A stretch of DNA of 64,000 nucleotides from Desulfurobacteriaceae bacterium. GTDB taxonomy: Bacteria; Aquificota; Aquificia; Desulfurobacteriales; Desulfurobacteriaceae. The DNA lies in NCBI GenBank assembly GCA_027063785.1, contig JAMORC010000015.1:62001-126000 (forward strand). Direction: 5' to 3'. A program made the position numbers and the translations under genes. Positions 24,514 through 34,664 of the stretch are shown here, one piece after another; within the stretch, counting starts at the first letter, position 1; each line of letters begins with the position of its first letter. Under the pieces are notes generated by a model. It searched no databases. It was not told where the DNA came from and saw only the letters and a list, made by a program, of their open reading frames with translations.

Positions 24514-25653
24514 ATGCTTAACAGGAAGCCGGCAATCCTTGCCCTCGAAGACGGGACTTACTACGAAGGATACAGTTTCGGAGCAGAAGGGGAAACCTAC
24601 GGGGAAGTAGTCTTTACCACTTCAATGACCGGTTATCAGGAAATTATTACAGACCCTTCCTTTAAAGGACAGATAGTCACGATGACCTGTCCGCTGATAG
24701 GAAATGTAGGGGCAAACTCGGAGGACGTCGAGTCTGACGGACCGAAAGCTGAAGGTTTTGTGGTTAAAGAGATTTCGGAAATTTACTCCAACTGGAGGGC
24801 CGAGAAGTCCTTTGAAGACTACTTGAAAGAGTACGGCGTTGTCGGGATATGCGAGGTAGATACGAGGGAGCTTACAAAGAGGCTGAGAAGTGCCGGAACT
24901 ATGAGGGGCGTTATTTCCACTGTTGACCTTGATCCCGACAGCCTGATATCTAAAGCCCGCTCCATTCCGAAGATGGAGGGGCTTAACCTCGTTGATGAAG
25001 TTACGTGTAAGGAACCTTACGAGTGGGATTTCGGAACGTGGAAGCCCGGGGAAGGCTACCCGAGGAGAAAGGATTTTAAGTATTCCGTTGTGGTTCTGGA
25101 CTTCGGCATAAGGTACAACATTCTGAGGAATCTGGTTGACGTCGGTATAAAACCGATAGTTGTTCCCGCCCACACCCCTCCTGAGGACGTGTTAAAGCTT
25201 AACCCGGACGGTATATTCCTGTCCTGCGGTCCCGGAGATCCTGCGGCCGTAACTTATGCTATAGAAAGCATCAGGTACTTAATAGCAACCTTCAGAAAGC
25301 CCATATTCGGTATATGCCTCGGCCATCAGCTTACCGCCCTTGCCATGGGAGCTTCCACCTATAAGCTGAAGTTCGGGCACAGGGGTGCGAACCAGCCCGT
25401 AATGAACAAGAAAACGGGAAGGGTAGAGATAACTGCTCAAAACCACGGTTTTGCCGTTGATGAGTCAACTTTACCCGACGATCTCGAGGTAACCCACTAT
25501 TCCCTCAACGACGGAACTGTTGAGGGCTTAAAACACAAAACGAAGCCTCTATTTACCGTTCAGTACCACCCGGAAAGTTCCCCCGGTCCTCATGATTCAA
25601 GGTATTTATTCAGGGAGTTTGAGAAGCTTATTTCGGACTACAGGGGAAGGTAA
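24514..25653 (+). CDS. carA: Carbamoyl-phosphate synthase small subunit
   Basis: Glutaminase subunit that feeds ammonia to CarB for arginine and pyrimidine synthesis. The N-terminal domain has LALEDGTYYEGYSFG, EVVFTTSMTGYQEIITDPS and CEVDTRELTKRLRSAG. The C-terminal amidotransferase has the nucleophile in FGICLGHQLTALAMG and the His-Glu pair in VQYHPESSPGPHD. It is about 379 residues. ATG 24514 is preferred with GAGG 5-6 nt upstream; GTG 24508 is possible. carB is not in the window, so the operon is split. Confidence 0.95.
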   Translation: MLNRKPAILALEDGTYYEGYSFGAEGETYGEVVFTTSMTGYQEIITDPSFKGQIVTMTCPLIGNVGANSEDVESDGPKAEGFVVKEISEIYSNWRAEKSFEDYLKEYGVVGICEVDTRELTKRLRSAGTMRGVISTVDLDPDSLISKARSIPKMEGLNLVDEVTCKEPYEWDFGTWKPGEGYPRRKDFKYSVVVLDFGIRYNILRNLVDVGIKPIVVPAHTPPEDVLKLNPDGIFLSCGPGDPAAVTYAIESIRYLIATFRKPIFGICLGHQLTALAMGASTYKLKFGHRGANQPVMNKKTGRVEITAQNHGFAVDESTLPDDLEVTHYSLNDGTVEGLKHKTKPLFTVQYHPESSPGPHDSRYLFREFEKLISDYRGR

Positions 25654-25698
25654 TAGAGATAACATTAACATTAAACGCTGGGGGATTGATAGGAGGAG

Positions 25699-26811
25699 AT
25701 GGTATACGACGTTATAGTTTCGGGTGTCGGCCCCGCCGGAGCTTCTTTCCTCAAGTCCGTTGAAGGTTTCGGACTGAAAGTCCTTGCCCTTGAGAAATCA
25801 GAGTTCCCGAGAAAAAAACTCTGTGCCGGAGGCCTTACTCCCAAAGCTTACAGGCTTTTGAAATCGCTGTTTCCCGAAGTCGATTCGGCGGTAAGGGTCA
25901 GAACGAGGCGGTTTTTACTGTTTAACGATACAAGGAGAGTCGAGATTGACTCCGGAGAGGTTCTTACCTACCTGACCGACAGGACGGAACTTGATAATCT
26001 CCTTTTCCGTTCCCTATCGGCCGATGTTCACGAAGGAGAGGGAGTCGTTTCTGTTGAAAGGGAGGGAGAGCTTTGGAGGGTAAGGACGGAGAAGGGAAGT
26101 TACCTTACGAGAGTTCTCGTTGCGGCGGACGGGGTTAACAGCAGGATTGCCGCTCAGCTGAAAGTGAATCGGGATGTAGGTTTCACCTATGAAGCGGACG
26201 TAAAAAACTCCAGAGGAGAAGAGATTGTTGTCGATTTCTCCGGATTTAGCTGGGGCTACTACTGGCTGTTTCCGAAGGGCGATTTTGTAACTGCGGGGCT
26301 CGGAGAGTTTAAAGATAGAAGAAAAATAAGGACACTTAAGGAAGTCCTTGAAAAGTTCAACCGAAAGCACGGGGTTAAAGGGGAAGTTCTCCATAAAGGG
26401 GGATTTCCCATCCCCTGCGGCAGGCGCAGGAACGACGTTTGCAGGGAATCTTTAATCTTCCTGGGTGATGCCGGAGGACTTGTTGACCCCCTTACGGGGG
26501 AGGGAATCTATTACGCCGTAAAAAGCGGTATCTACGGTGCTGAAGTAGTGAAGAAAAGCTTTGAAAAAGGAAACTTTGCCCTCCTGTCGCTGTATAAGGA
26601 GCTTATAGACAGGGACTTCGGCAGAGAGTTCTTCTGGGCAAGGATAGTCGGAAAGCTCTTTTTCCCGCTTAAGGGTTTAAATTTCTCTGTGATAGAAAAG
26701 TCGGCTGGTATTGCCGAACTTACGGCAAAACTGCTTTCCGGGGAAATTTCCTACTTTGAAGGAATCAAAAGCTTCTTCAGTTTTGTTCCGAAAGCTCTTT
26801 TAAAGGGGTAG
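25699..26811 (+). CDS. Geranylgeranyl-reductase-family FAD protein
   Basis: Flavoprotein of the GGR/FixC group. FAD is bound by VIVSGVGPAGASFLK (note the VSGVGPAG variant of GxGxxG) and by the second motif FLGDAGGLVDPLTGEGIYYA. KKLCAGGLTPK is the family's CxGG/isoalloxazine loop. In bacteria such enzymes reduce polyprenyl chains of quinones or lipids; here menaquinone side-chain reduction is a reasonable guess, since mqnC is also encoded in the window, but no substrate is proven. GGAGGAG precedes ATG 25699. Confidence 0.85.
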   Translation: MVYDVIVSGVGPAGASFLKSVEGFGLKVLALEKSEFPRKKLCAGGLTPKAYRLLKSLFPEVDSAVRVRTRRFLLFNDTRRVEIDSGEVLTYLTDRTELDNLLFRSLSADVHEGEGVVSVEREGELWRVRTEKGSYLTRVLVAADGVNSRIAAQLKVNRDVGFTYEADVKNSRGEEIVVDFSGFSWGYYWLFPKGDFVTAGLGEFKDRRKIRTLKEVLEKFNRKHGVKGEVLHKGGFPIPCGRRRNDVCRESLIFLGDAGGLVDPLTGEGIYYAVKSGIYGAEVVKKSFEKGNFALLSLYKELIDRDFGREFFWARIVGKLFFPLKGLNFSVIEKSAGIAELTAKLLSGEISYFEGIKSFFSFVPKALLKG

Positions 26812-26813
26812 AG

Positions 26814-28013
26814 ATGCTTCAGGTTTCGATAAAGAGGGGAAGGGAAAAGAGGATAAGGGGTTTCCACCCTTGGGTTTACAAAAACGACATTCTTTCTTTT
26901 TCCAGAAAGCCCAAGCCCGGGGAACTTTGTGTAGTCAGGGACTACAGGGGAGCTTTCCTTGCAAAGGGTTACATAAACCCGGACAGCTACATAGCCGTCC
27001 GAATTCTAACCTTTAAGAAAGATGAGGAGCTTGATTACGACTTCTTTAGGAGGAGAATTGGGGAGGCTTACGAATACAGGAAGTCCGTTGTCCCGCCCGA
27101 TACAACCGGCTTCAGGCTGATTCACTCCGAGGCCGACTTCCTTCCCGGGCTGATAGTCGATTACTACAGCGGTTACCTGGTCGTTCAGGTTACGACTTTG
27201 GGGATGGAAATCCTTAAAGAGAAAGTAGTAAGGGCGCTCGTCGATGTCGTTAAGCCTAAAGGGATATACGAGAAGTCAACAGTTCAAACAAGGGAACTGG
27301 AAGGTCTGCCCTTAGTAGAACAGACCCTTTACGGAGATGTTCCGGAAAGGGTCGTTATTACGGAAAACGGCATAAGGTTTACCGTTCAGATTGTCGGGGG
27401 TCAGAAGACCGGATACTTCCTGGATCAGAGGGAGAACAAGCTGCTCTTTGCCAGGGAGTTTGTAAGGGAAGGGGATAGGGTGCTTGATGCCTTCTGCCAC
27501 CTCGGCGGATTCGGGATACATGCTGCAGTTCTGGGTAAGGCGGGAGAAATCGTTGCCGTTGACAGCTCCCAGCTTGCTTTAGACCTTGCGAAGGAGAACG
27601 CCGAGCTTAACGGAGTTGCCGACAGGTTCAGGTTTGTAAAGGGAGATGCCTTCAAAGTGCTTAAGGAAATGCAGCTCTCGGGTGAAAAGTTTGACTCGAT
27701 AGTTATAGACCCGCCGGCTTTTGCAAAGAGTAAAACGGTTGTTGAACAGGCAAAGAGGGGCTACAAGGAGCTTTTCCTGAGAGGGCTTAAAATGCTTAAG
27801 CCGGGAGGAAGCATAGTGGTCTGTTCCTGCTCTCACCACATAACGCCTCCCATCCTTGAGGAGATACTTCTGTCTGCCGCATACGACACGAGGACTCCGC
27901 TCAGGGTTCTCTACACCACCTACCAGGCAAAGGATCATCCCTTTGTCCTTCAGATACCGGAGTCGAGATACCTCAAGTGTATATTTGCCAGGAGATTTCA
28001 GTGGGAAGTTTAG
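26814..28013 (+). CDS. rlmI: 23S rRNA (cytosine-1962-C5)-methyltransferase type (RlmI)
   Basis: PUA-like N-terminal domain (IRGFHPWVYKNDI; GELCVVRDYRGAFLAKGYIN), a middle EEHEA-like domain, and a Rossmann methyltransferase with TGYFLDQRENKLL, VLDAFCHLGGFGIHA and the active-site VIDPPAFAKSK plus VVCSCSHHI. The typical product methylates C1962 of 23S rRNA. At 399 residues it has normal length. It starts 2 nt after the GGR-like gene. Confidence 0.92.
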   Translation: MLQVSIKRGREKRIRGFHPWVYKNDILSFSRKPKPGELCVVRDYRGAFLAKGYINPDSYIAVRILTFKKDEELDYDFFRRRIGEAYEYRKSVVPPDTTGFRLIHSEADFLPGLIVDYYSGYLVVQVTTLGMEILKEKVVRALVDVVKPKGIYEKSTVQTRELEGLPLVEQTLYGDVPERVVITENGIRFTVQIVGGQKTGYFLDQRENKLLFAREFVREGDRVLDAFCHLGGFGIHAAVLGKAGEIVAVDSSQLALDLAKENAELNGVADRFRFVKGDAFKVLKEMQLSGEKFDSIVIDPPAFAKSKTVVEQAKRGYKELFLRGLKMLKPGGSIVVCSCSHHITPPILEEILLSAAYDTRTPLRVLYTTYQAKDHPFVLQIPESRYLKCIFARRFQWEV

Positions 28014-28022
28014 GGGGATTTG

Positions 28023-28910
28023 ATGGATAGGAGGATCAGGAAAGCCGTAATTCCCGTTGCCGGACTCGGAACAAGGTTCTTGCCTGCTACGAAGGCACAG
28101 CCCAAGGAAATGCTTCCGCTGGTCGATAAGCCGGTTATTCAGTACATAGTTGAGGAGGCTGTTGCTGCGGGGATCGAGCAGATAGTGTTTGTAACGGGAA
28201 GGCACAAAAGGGCAATTGAGGATCACTTTGACAGGAACCTTGAACTTGAGAGGGCTTTGGAGGAAAAGGGGAAAGAAGAGCTTCTGAACATAGTGAAGCA
28301 CATTCCGGACATTGCCGACTTTATATACATAAGACAGAAAGAACCTAAAGGGCTCGGACATGCGGTTTTGACGGCCGAACCGGTTGTCGGAAACGAGCCC
28401 TTTGCCGTCCTCTTGGGAGATGACGTGATGGTTTCGAATCCTCCGGCTATCGGTCAGCTTATCGAGGTTTACAACAGATACAGGTGCAGCGTTATCGGTG
28501 TTCAGGAGGTAAAGAGGGAGGAAGTTTCGAAGTACGGAATTGTGGGAGGAAAGGAGATAGAGCCGGGAGTTTTTAAAGTGGACGAGCTTGTTGAAAAGCC
28601 TTCCGTAGAAGAAGCCCCTTCAAACCTTGCAATTTCCGGAAGGTACATACTCACACCTGGGATATTTGAAGTTCTCAAAAAGACTCCTCCCGGAAAGGGA
28701 GAGGAGATTCAGCTTACCGATGCCCTTGCAGGCCTGTCTAAAAGGGAGGCCATTTATGCTACGATAATGGAAGGTAAGCGTTACGACACGGGAAGCAAGC
28801 TCGGATTTCTGGAAGCTACCGTTGACTTTGCTCTTATGAGGGAAGACTTGAGGGAACCGTTCCTTGAAATCATCAAATCGAGAGTAAGAGAGGAGAGAGA
28901 GAATGGCTGA
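28023..28910 (+). CDS. galU: UTP-glucose-1-phosphate uridylyltransferase
   Basis: Makes UDP-glucose for envelope glycans. The N-terminal nucleotide-binding loop is [56 protein letters not shown] and VDELVEKP are further signatures. It is about 295 residues. ATG 28023 has GGGGG 5-6 nt upstream; a TTG one codon earlier is not needed. The end overlaps lon by 8 nt. Confidence 0.96.
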   Translation: MDRRIRKAVIPVAGLGTRFLPATKAQPKEMLPLVDKPVIQYIVEEAVAAGIEQIVFVTGRHKRAIEDHFDRNLELERALEEKGKEELLNIVKHIPDIADFIYIRQKEPKGLGHAVLTAEPVVGNEPFAVLLGDDVMVSNPPAIGQLIEVYNRYRCSVIGVQEVKREEVSKYGIVGGKEIEPGVFKVDELVEKPSVEEAPSNLAISGRYILTPGIFEVLKKTPPGKGEEIQLTDALAGLSKREAIYATIMEGKRYDTGSKLGFLEATVDFALMREDLREPFLEIIKSRVREERENG

Positions 28911-31302
28911 AATTTTGCAGAATGAGGTTATGGGAGAACCGAAGTTTCCCGAAGAGCTTCCCCTCCTTCCCCTCAGGGACGTTGTCGTCTTCCCCATGAT
29001 GATTGCGCCCCTGTTTGTCGGGAGGCCTTTTTCCCTGAATGCCGTTGAAGACGCTTTGAGGGAGCACAAGCTCATATTCCTGGCGACCCAGAAGGATAAG
29101 GACATTGAAGAGCCTAAGAGGGAAGACCTCTACGACTTCGGAACTGTTGCCGTTATCCTGAAGGCAATGAAGATGGGCGACGGGCGGGTGAAGATACTCG
29201 TCCAGGGACTGGGAAGGGGAAGGATTAAGGAGCTTAAGATAGAGGGAGAACATTACAGGGCTGTAGTAGAACACCTGCCCGAGCCGGAATACCGCCCTCA
29301 GACTATTGAAGAGGAAGCCCTCTTAAAGCTCGTAAAGGATCAGCTTGAGAGGGTTGTTGCCCTCGGGAAGCAGATTCCGCCCGATATGGTTGCCATTCTC
29401 CGCTCCATTGAGGATCCCGGAAGGCTTGCAGACCTTCTGGCCGGACAGCTTGACCTTTCGACCGAAGAGGCCATTGAGCTTCTTTCCACGGTAAACCCGA
29501 TAGATAGGCTTAAAAAGATAAGCGAGAAGCTCGAGCACGAGATAAAAGTCCTCGAGATACAGGAGCTGATAAGGACAAAAGCCCGCGAGTCTATGGAGAA
29601 AGAACAGAAGGAGTACTTTCTCCGCCAGCAGCTCAGGGCGATAAGGAAGGAGCTTGGTGAAGAGGAGGAGAAGTCCAAAGAGATAGAGGAGTACAGGGAG
29701 AAGGTAAAAAAAGCGAAGATGCCTCCTGAAGTTGAAGAGTCGGTCTTGAAAGAGATTTCCCGCCTTGAGAAGATGCATCCCGAGTCGGCAGAGGCGGCGG
29801 TTCTGAGAACCTGGCTTGAATGGATGATAGAGCTTCCCTGGTCTAAAAGAACCCGCGACAGGCTTGACATAGAAAGGGCAAGGCAGATACTCGATGAGGA
29901 TCACTACGACCTTGAAAAGGTAAAAGACAGGATTCTTGAGTACCTTGCTGTAAAGGCGCTTATAAAGAAGAGGAAGAAGAAGGTAAAGGAAGTAAAGCAG
30001 CCTACCATCTGCTTTGTCGGCCCTCCGGGCGTTGGTAAGACTTCACTTGCCCGCTCAATTGCGAAGGCTTTGGGCAGAAAGTTCGTCAGGATTTCGCTGG
30101 GAGGCGTCAGGGACGAGGCTGAGATAAGGGGACACAGGAGAACTTACGTCGGGGCAATGCCCGGCAAAATCATTCAGGCCATCAGGAAGGCGGGGACAAA
30201 GAACCCGGTTATACTCCTTGATGAGATAGACAAGATGTCCTCTGACTTTAGGGGCGATCCTTCCGCAGCCCTTCTTGAAGTCCTCGACCCCGAACAAAAC
30301 AGGGAGTTTGTTGACAACTACATAAATCACCCCTTTGACCTTTCCGAAGTTCTCTTCATAGCAACGGCAAACACGCCGCATACGATTCCGGAACCCCTAT
30401 ACGACAGGCTTGAAGTCCTGAACATTCCGGGCTACACGGAGCTTGAAAAGCTCCAAATAGCCAAGAGGTACATTGTTCCGAAGCAGATGAAGAACCACGC
30501 TCTTACCGAAAAGGATATCGAGTTCACCGACTCAGCCCTCCTTCACATCATAAGGCACTACACGAAGGAAGCGGGGGTAAGGAACCTTGACAGGCGCATA
30601 GCCGCCATATGCCGAAAGGTTGCCCTCTGGATCAGCGAAGGGAAGGAGAAGAAGTACAGGATTACGAAGAAAATGGTGGAAAAGATACTGGGCGCTCCCA
30701 AGTTCATCCCCGAGCTTGAGCTCGGAGAGGATGAGGTCGGCGTTGCAACGGGGCTTGCCTGGACTCCCGTGGGAGGAGACGTCCTCTTCATTGAAGTTGT
30801 GGTAACGAAGGGAAGCGGTAGGCTGATTCTGACGGGAAGGCTCGGTGAAGTGATGAAGGAGTCTGCTCAAGCAGCCCTCGGCTTCATAAAGGCAAATGCT
30901 TCCAAATATAAAATCAAGCGGGACTTTTCAAAGATTGACATTCACGTTCACGTTCCCGCAGGGGCTATACCGAAGGACGGTCCTTCTGCCGGCATAACGA
31001 TTGCTACTGCAATGCTCTCCGCCCTTACGGGGAGAAAGGTGAGGAAAGAAGTTGCCATGACCGGAGAGATTACCCTCGGCGGTAAAGTCCTTCCCGTCGG
31101 TGGGCTGAAGGAGAAGATACTGGCTGCCCTCCGCTACGGTGCGAAGCAGGTAATCCTTCCAGAGAAGAACAGGCAGGAAGTTATGGAGGAGCTTCCCGAA
31201 GAAGCGAAGAAGAAGGTTAAACTCATCTTCGTTGACAGGGTCGAGCCGGTATTCGAGATTGCCCTCTACCCGGAGAAGGGAAAAAGCAGGTCGGGCGTTT
31301 AG
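28903..31302 (+). CDS. lon: ATP-dependent protease La (Lon)
   Basis: Complete 799-residue LonA. N-terminal substrate domain ([22 protein letters not shown]), coiled coil around 190-270, AAA+ with Walker [14 protein letters not shown] and Walker [11 protein letters not shown], and a serine protease domain whose nucleophile is Ser695 in PKDGPSAGI, with the partner Lys downstream in the [10 protein letters not shown] segment. It degrades damaged and regulatory proteins in the cytosol. ATG 28903 overlaps the galU end; no heat-shock element was identified. Confidence 0.97.
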   Translation: MAEILQNEVMGEPKFPEELPLLPLRDVVVFPMMIAPLFVGRPFSLNAVEDALREHKLIFLATQKDKDIEEPKREDLYDFGTVAVILKAMKMGDGRVKILVQGLGRGRIKELKIEGEHYRAVVEHLPEPEYRPQTIEEEALLKLVKDQLERVVALGKQIPPDMVAILRSIEDPGRLADLLAGQLDLSTEEAIELLSTVNPIDRLKKISEKLEHEIKVLEIQELIRTKARESMEKEQKEYFLRQQLRAIRKELGEEEEKSKEIEEYREKVKKAKMPPEVEESVLKEISRLEKMHPESAEAAVLRTWLEWMIELPWSKRTRDRLDIERARQILDEDHYDLEKVKDRILEYLAVKALIKKRKKKVKEVKQPTICFVGPPGVGKTSLARSIAKALGRKFVRISLGGVRDEAEIRGHRRTYVGAMPGKIIQAIRKAGTKNPVILLDEIDKMSSDFRGDPSAALLEVLDPEQNREFVDNYINHPFDLSEVLFIATANTPHTIPEPLYDRLEVLNIPGYTELEKLQIAKRYIVPKQMKNHALTEKDIEFTDSALLHIIRHYTKEAGVRNLDRRIAAICRKVALWISEGKEKKYRITKKMVEKILGAPKFIPELELGEDEVGVATGLAWTPVGGDVLFIEVVVTKGSGRLILTGRLGEVMKESAQAALGFIKANASKYKIKRDFSKIDIHVHVPAGAIPKDGPSAGITIATAMLSALTGRKVRKEVAMTGEITLGGKVLPVGGLKEKILAALRYGAKQVILPEKNRQEVMEELPEEAKKKVKLIFVDRVEPVFEIALYPEKGKSRSGV

Positions 31303-31313
31303 GGCTGAGCGGT

Positions 31314-31982
31314 TCACTTTCTCGAAAGGGAGTGCGCCGCCGGCCGGAGGCGTCCCTTTTCCAGCTTGTAGATTTTCCAGTTAAGCGTTTCTATCAACTT
31401 CGTATCGTGTGTAACGGTGATGACCGAACAGTCCACCGACCGGAGGATTTCTGTAACCTTTTTAAAGTTTTCCCTGTCCAGCCCCGTTGTCGGTTCGTCC
31501 AGCAGGAGGAGTTCGGGTTCCTGGGTAAGGACGCAGGCTATTGAAACCAGCCTTTTTTCTCCGCCCGAGAGTTTGAAAATCGGTTTGTTTCTCAGCTTCT
31601 CGAGTCCGAATAGCTTAAGATACTTTTCCACCAATCTTTTGACTTTTTCCCTTTCAAACCCGAGGACGAGGGGGGCAAACGCCAGCTCCTCTTCTACCGT
31701 CGGTGAAAAGAGCTGGTCGTCCGGGTTCTGGAAGACGTAACCTATTTTCTTCCTCGCTTCCCGAAAATCTTCTTCCTCCTTTAGAGCCTTTCCCTTAAAC
31801 AGAATTTCTCCCGTTGCTGCTTTTACGAAGCCCAGAAGTGTTTCCAGAAATGTGGTTTTCCCCGCTCCGTTCTCTCCGACTATTAAAATCTTTTCTCCCC
31901 TATCCACCTTGAAGTTCAGTTCTGAAAGAACGGTTCTGCCTTCCCTTTTTACCGTTAAGTTCCTTACAGCCAGAAAAGCCAT
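31314..31982 (-). CDS. nikO: ECF transporter ATPase, NikO/CbiO type
   Basis: ATPase of the nickel/cobalt ECF transporter. Walker A IVGENGAGKTTFLETL, Q-loop GYVFQNPDDQLF (the DDQLF is typical of CbiO), signature KLSGGEKRLVSIA, Walker B LLLLDEPTTGLD, and H-loop VTHD are all intact. It is the distal gene of the nik set, starting inside the end of nikQ (19-nt overlap). It is convergent with lon, 11 nt apart. Confidence 0.92.
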   Translation of the reverse strand: MAFLAVRNLTVKREGRTVLSELNFKVDRGEKILIVGENGAGKTTFLETLLGFVKAATGEILFKGKALKEEEDFREARKKIGYVFQNPDDQLFSPTVEEELAFAPLVLGFEREKVKRLVEKYLKLFGLEKLRNKPIFKLSGGEKRLVSIACVLTQEPELLLLDEPTTGLDRENFKKVTEILRSVDCSVITVTHDTKLIETLNWKIYKLEKGRLRPAAHSLSRK

Positions 31983-32659
31983 ATTCCACCTATCCAGAGC
32001 ATTATTGCGAAACCGAGGAACAGCCGGTCTTCTGTTTTCATTTTAAAGTGTCTGAATACGGGGACTTCTCCCCTGTAGCCCCGCGCTTTCATGGCTTTGA
32101 AGATGTTTTCTGAGCGTATGTAACTTCTCACGAGAAGGTTTGTCAGCAGGTAAGCGTAAGTCTTGTAAGTTTTCATGTTCGTCGCCGGGGAAAATCCTCT
32201 TGCTTTTGCCGATTTAAGCGTGATGTCGAGCTGTTCTTTAAGCGTATGAATGTAGCGGTAGGAAAAGAAAAGGAGTTGAAGGAGCTTATTGGGTAGTCCG
32301 AGGTGGTGAAGGGCGTGAAGGATTTCAAAGATGGAGGAAGAGGCAAGCAGGGACAGAGTCAGCAGGATGAGGAGGTTTGACTTTAGGATTAAGAATAGGG
32401 CAAGGTCGGGGTCGGAGAAGGCCACAGTTGCCGATACGAAAGCCAGAAAGCCGTTTGCCGGAAGGAGAACGGGCAAAACATTTTTCCACTCTTTCATCCA
32501 GATAATAGATGATGCTGCCGGGAGAGGAGAAAAGCAGAGAAGCTGATTCCATTCGATCGAGAGAGCGATCGGAACGGAATAGAGAATAAAAACTATCCAC
32601 TTTACTCTCGGATCGAGGTCTGACAGGATATTTTTACTCTTTGAAAGAACCGCTTCCAC
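31964..32659 (-). CDS. nikQ: ECF transporter transmembrane component, NikQ/CbiQ type
   Basis: EcfT subunit of 231 residues with about five to six hydrophobic segments. Two coupling helices carry the A-R-G signature: AKARGFSP and MKARGYRGE. DPRVKWIVFIL at the N-terminus is typical. It links the ATPase to NikM. It overlaps nikL by 26 nt upstream and nikO downstream. Confidence 0.9.
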   Translation of the reverse strand: MEAVLSKSKNILSDLDPRVKWIVFILYSVPIALSIEWNQLLCFSPLPAASSIIWMKEWKNVLPVLLPANGFLAFVSATVAFSDPDLALFLILKSNLLILLTLSLLASSSIFEILHALHHLGLPNKLLQLLFFSYRYIHTLKEQLDITLKSAKARGFSPATNMKTYKTYAYLLTNLLVRSYIRSENIFKAMKARGYRGEVPVFRHFKMKTEDRLFLGFAIMLWIGGIWLFWL

Positions 32660-33113
32660 TTCGCCTCCTGCAGTATATCAGTGAAGAGGCTCCGAAGATT
32701 CCCAGTATCCAGCCTATTCCCCCAAAGACGTCTTTATATGAAATTCTTGAGCCGTTTTCCTCTGTTCGGGTCTGTTCTTTGCGGGCGGGGTTGGGGTTTC
32801 CCGGTTTTTCTGTAGAAAAGGTGGTTGAAGCTCTGTGTCCGAGTTCTGCCGTTACTACCGCTCTGTATTTTCCGGGTTTTTTCAGGGTGAAGGTGAACTC
32901 TCCGTTTTGATCAGTTTTTCCCGTTTTTACGAGCTTCCCGAAAGCATCGTAAATCTTTACCTTTGCCGACTTTGCGGGAGTTCCGTCGCTGAAGTAGGCC
33001 ATCAGGCGGGTCTTGTTGCCTTCGGTATCGACGAAGGCCGAGATTTTGTGAGCGAATGAGTTCTGAAGCAGCAGAAGCAGGAAAAGGAAGATTAAAAGGG
33101 AAGTTCTAACCAT
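32634..33113 (-). CDS. nikL: Nickel ECF accessory protein, NikL type
   Basis: A 159-residue periplasmically oriented protein: signal peptide (LLIFLFLLLLLQNSFA) cleaved so the mature chain may start at His (HKISAFVD), an Ig/carboxypeptidase-regulatory-like fold (AKSAKVKIYDAFGKLVKTGKT, NGEFTFTLKKPGKY), and one C-terminal membrane helix followed by basic residues. This matches the NikL/CbiL-like accessory component found only with NikM-type systems, rather than CbiN. Confidence 0.8.
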   Translation of the reverse strand: MVRTSLLIFLFLLLLLQNSFAHKISAFVDTEGNKTRLMAYFSDGTPAKSAKVKIYDAFGKLVKTGKTDQNGEFTFTLKKPGKYRAVVTAELGHRASTTFSTEKPGNPNPARKEQTRTEENGSRISYKDVFGGIGWILGIFGASSLIYCRRRSGSGSFKE

Positions 33114-33702
33114 CTTTGACCTCCAGCACTTCCGGAAGAACTCTTTTTAGGAAGTTGAAGATAAAGGCGTAAATTACTGCTTCTGTTACGGCGACGGGTA
33201 TGTGTGCCAGAAAAGCCAGTTTTGCCGTTGTTTTGAAGGATGATCCGGACAGCCACAGTTCCGAGGATAAGAGTAATGCTCCTCCGAAAACGCCGACGGC
33301 CGCTCCGATTATCCCGGCCAGAGAAGGGTGTTTTAACGTTATTTTTCTCGTCAGGTAATATGCGATAACTCCGGGGAAGGCCATGTTAAACGTGTTAACT
33401 CCGAGGACGGTTAATCCTCCAAACTGGAAGAGGACGGCCTGAAGGAAGAGGGCAACCAGCATGGCGGGAAATGCAGCCCATCCGAGGAGCATTCCGGCCA
33501 GGCCGTTTGTGAGAAGGTGAACGCTTGTTATTCCGACGGGAATGTGAATTAAAGAAGCTACGAAGAAGACTGACGACAGAAGCGCAACCAGGGGTATTTC
33601 CCTGTCGTCTATTTTCTTCAAACCTGCAGCTGTTCCTGCTATTGTTAATCCCCAGCCGGTGGCGAGAAGCCATCCGGGGAGTATGCCTTCGGAGATGTGC
33701 AT
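33106..33702 (-). CDS. nikM: Nickel/cobalt substrate-capture protein, NikM/CbiM type
   Basis: The S component that binds the metal in the membrane. It begins MHISEGILPGWLL; in known CbiM/NikM structures the N-terminal amine and His2 are ligands, with His residues in HIPVGITSVHLL completing the site. The 198 residues contain about six to seven helices. It overlaps nikK (shared base at 33702) and nikL (8 nt). Nickel rather than cobalt is inferred from the nikK/nikL neighbours and the absence of cobalamin genes or a B12 riboswitch. Confidence 0.93.
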   Translation of the reverse strand: MHISEGILPGWLLATGWGLTIAGTAAGLKKIDDREIPLVALLSSVFFVASLIHIPVGITSVHLLTNGLAGMLLGWAAFPAMLVALFLQAVLFQFGGLTVLGVNTFNMAFPGVIAYYLTRKITLKHPSLAGIIGAAVGVFGGALLLSSELWLSGSSFKTTAKLAFLAHIPVAVTEAVIYAFIFNFLKRVLPEVLEVKDG

Positions 33703-34478
33703 TATTTGACTCCTCCGGGTTTGGGATACGCTTTTATCCAGAGAACGGCATCGAGTTCAACGGGGTATAGCTTTCCGTCCCTGTACCTCTTTTTCCCGCC
33801 GCGGCCTATTGCTGAGAAGCCCCACCAGCCCGACCAAGGTATCGTGTAAATGAAATACCCGTTTTCATCGGTTTGAACGACCTGGGTTACTAAGGCCTGA
33901 TTGGGAGGTTTTATTCCTTCCTTGTTGTAGTATTCCACTTCGACCCTGATGTTTGCCGCCGGCTTTCCGTTAAAGAGAACTCTTCCGACGAAGGTGTTTC
34001 CTTCCCACAGGCCGAAAGGTCTCGTTACGGGAACGATTTCGGCTTTAAGTCCGATCGGCTTTTGCCACCCCTCCTCGAGTCCGAAAGCTTCAACGTAAAC
34101 TTTTGTTATCTGCCTTATGAACTTCTGTTCCGCGGGTTCAAAGTAAGCCGAAGGGACAACGAATATCTGGTAAACACCGGGGCGGTGAATTTTGAGTTTT
34201 CCGATGTACATAGGAACTTTTTCTTTACTTCCGGGTGCGGCGGCTATCTTTTTCTCTTTCCATTCAATGGGCAACGTTCTGCCGTTGATTACGGCACCGC
34301 TTCTATCTATCCGAAAGGGCATGTTGGGGCTGCCTTCCATCGGATGTGTGAATTTTGCTGTCAGGCGGATTTCCCTGCTGTTTACGATGTCGTTCTGAGG
34401 CTTCAGCAGCAGGAAATGAGCTTCTGCCGAGGTCGAGGCAGTAAGGAGCGTTATGGCGGCCGTTAGGAGCTTTTTCAT
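33702..34478 (-). CDS. nikK: DUF4198 periplasmic protein, NikK type
   Basis: First gene of the nickel transporter operon. Signal peptide (KLLTAAITLLTASTSAEA) followed by HFLLLKPQND, so cleavage would leave an N-terminal His, which is characteristic of DUF4198 proteins in metal transport. The rest is two beta-sandwich units (IRLTAKFTHPMEGSP; FGLWEGNTFVGRVLFNGKPAANIRVEVEYY). NikK is thought to present metal to NikM from the periplasm. It is about 258 residues. Confidence 0.85.
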   Translation of the reverse strand: MKKLLTAAITLLTASTSAEAHFLLLKPQNDIVNSREIRLTAKFTHPMEGSPNMPFRIDRSGAVINGRTLPIEWKEKKIAAAPGSKEKVPMYIGKLKIHRPGVYQIFVVPSAYFEPAEQKFIRQITKVYVEAFGLEEGWQKPIGLKAEIVPVTRPFGLWEGNTFVGRVLFNGKPAANIRVEVEYYNKEGIKPPNQALVTQVVQTDENGYFIYTIPWSGWWGFSAIGRGGKKRYRDGKLYPVELDAVLWIKAYPKPGGVK

Positions 34479-34515
34479 GCTTACCTCCCGGTTGGCTTAT
34501 GCCTTAAAGCTTACA

Positions 34516-34545
34516 CTATTATTAATCCGTAGTCAATTTTTTCAA
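34516..34545 (-). promoter_or_regulatory. Possible promoter of the nik operon
   Basis: Minus strand TTGAAA (34545-34540), 18-nt spacer, TAATAG (34521-34516), ending 37 nt before nikK. Both boxes are imperfect. I see no GTATGA-type NikR palindrome and no riboswitch fold in 34479-34636. Confidence 0.3.
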
Positions 34546-34636
34546 AATTGTATTACTCTGGTTGTCAGAAAAAAGAAAAGTGGCGATGGGTTCCGGATCG
34601 GTGCTTTTGGCGGAATCGGGCCGAACGGGTTTAAAG

Positions 34637-34664
34637 GGCGGTATCCCTCAGAAGGGATACCGCT
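34637..34664 (-). terminator. Terminator-like hairpin after pepA
   Basis: An 11-bp perfect stem, GCGGTATCCCT / AGGGATACCGC (34638-34648 and 34653-34663), with a 4-nt loop. On the minus strand it lies about 35 nt after the pepA stop and is followed by CCCTTTAAA, a short U tract. It is probably the terminator of the pepA operon. Confidence 0.65.
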
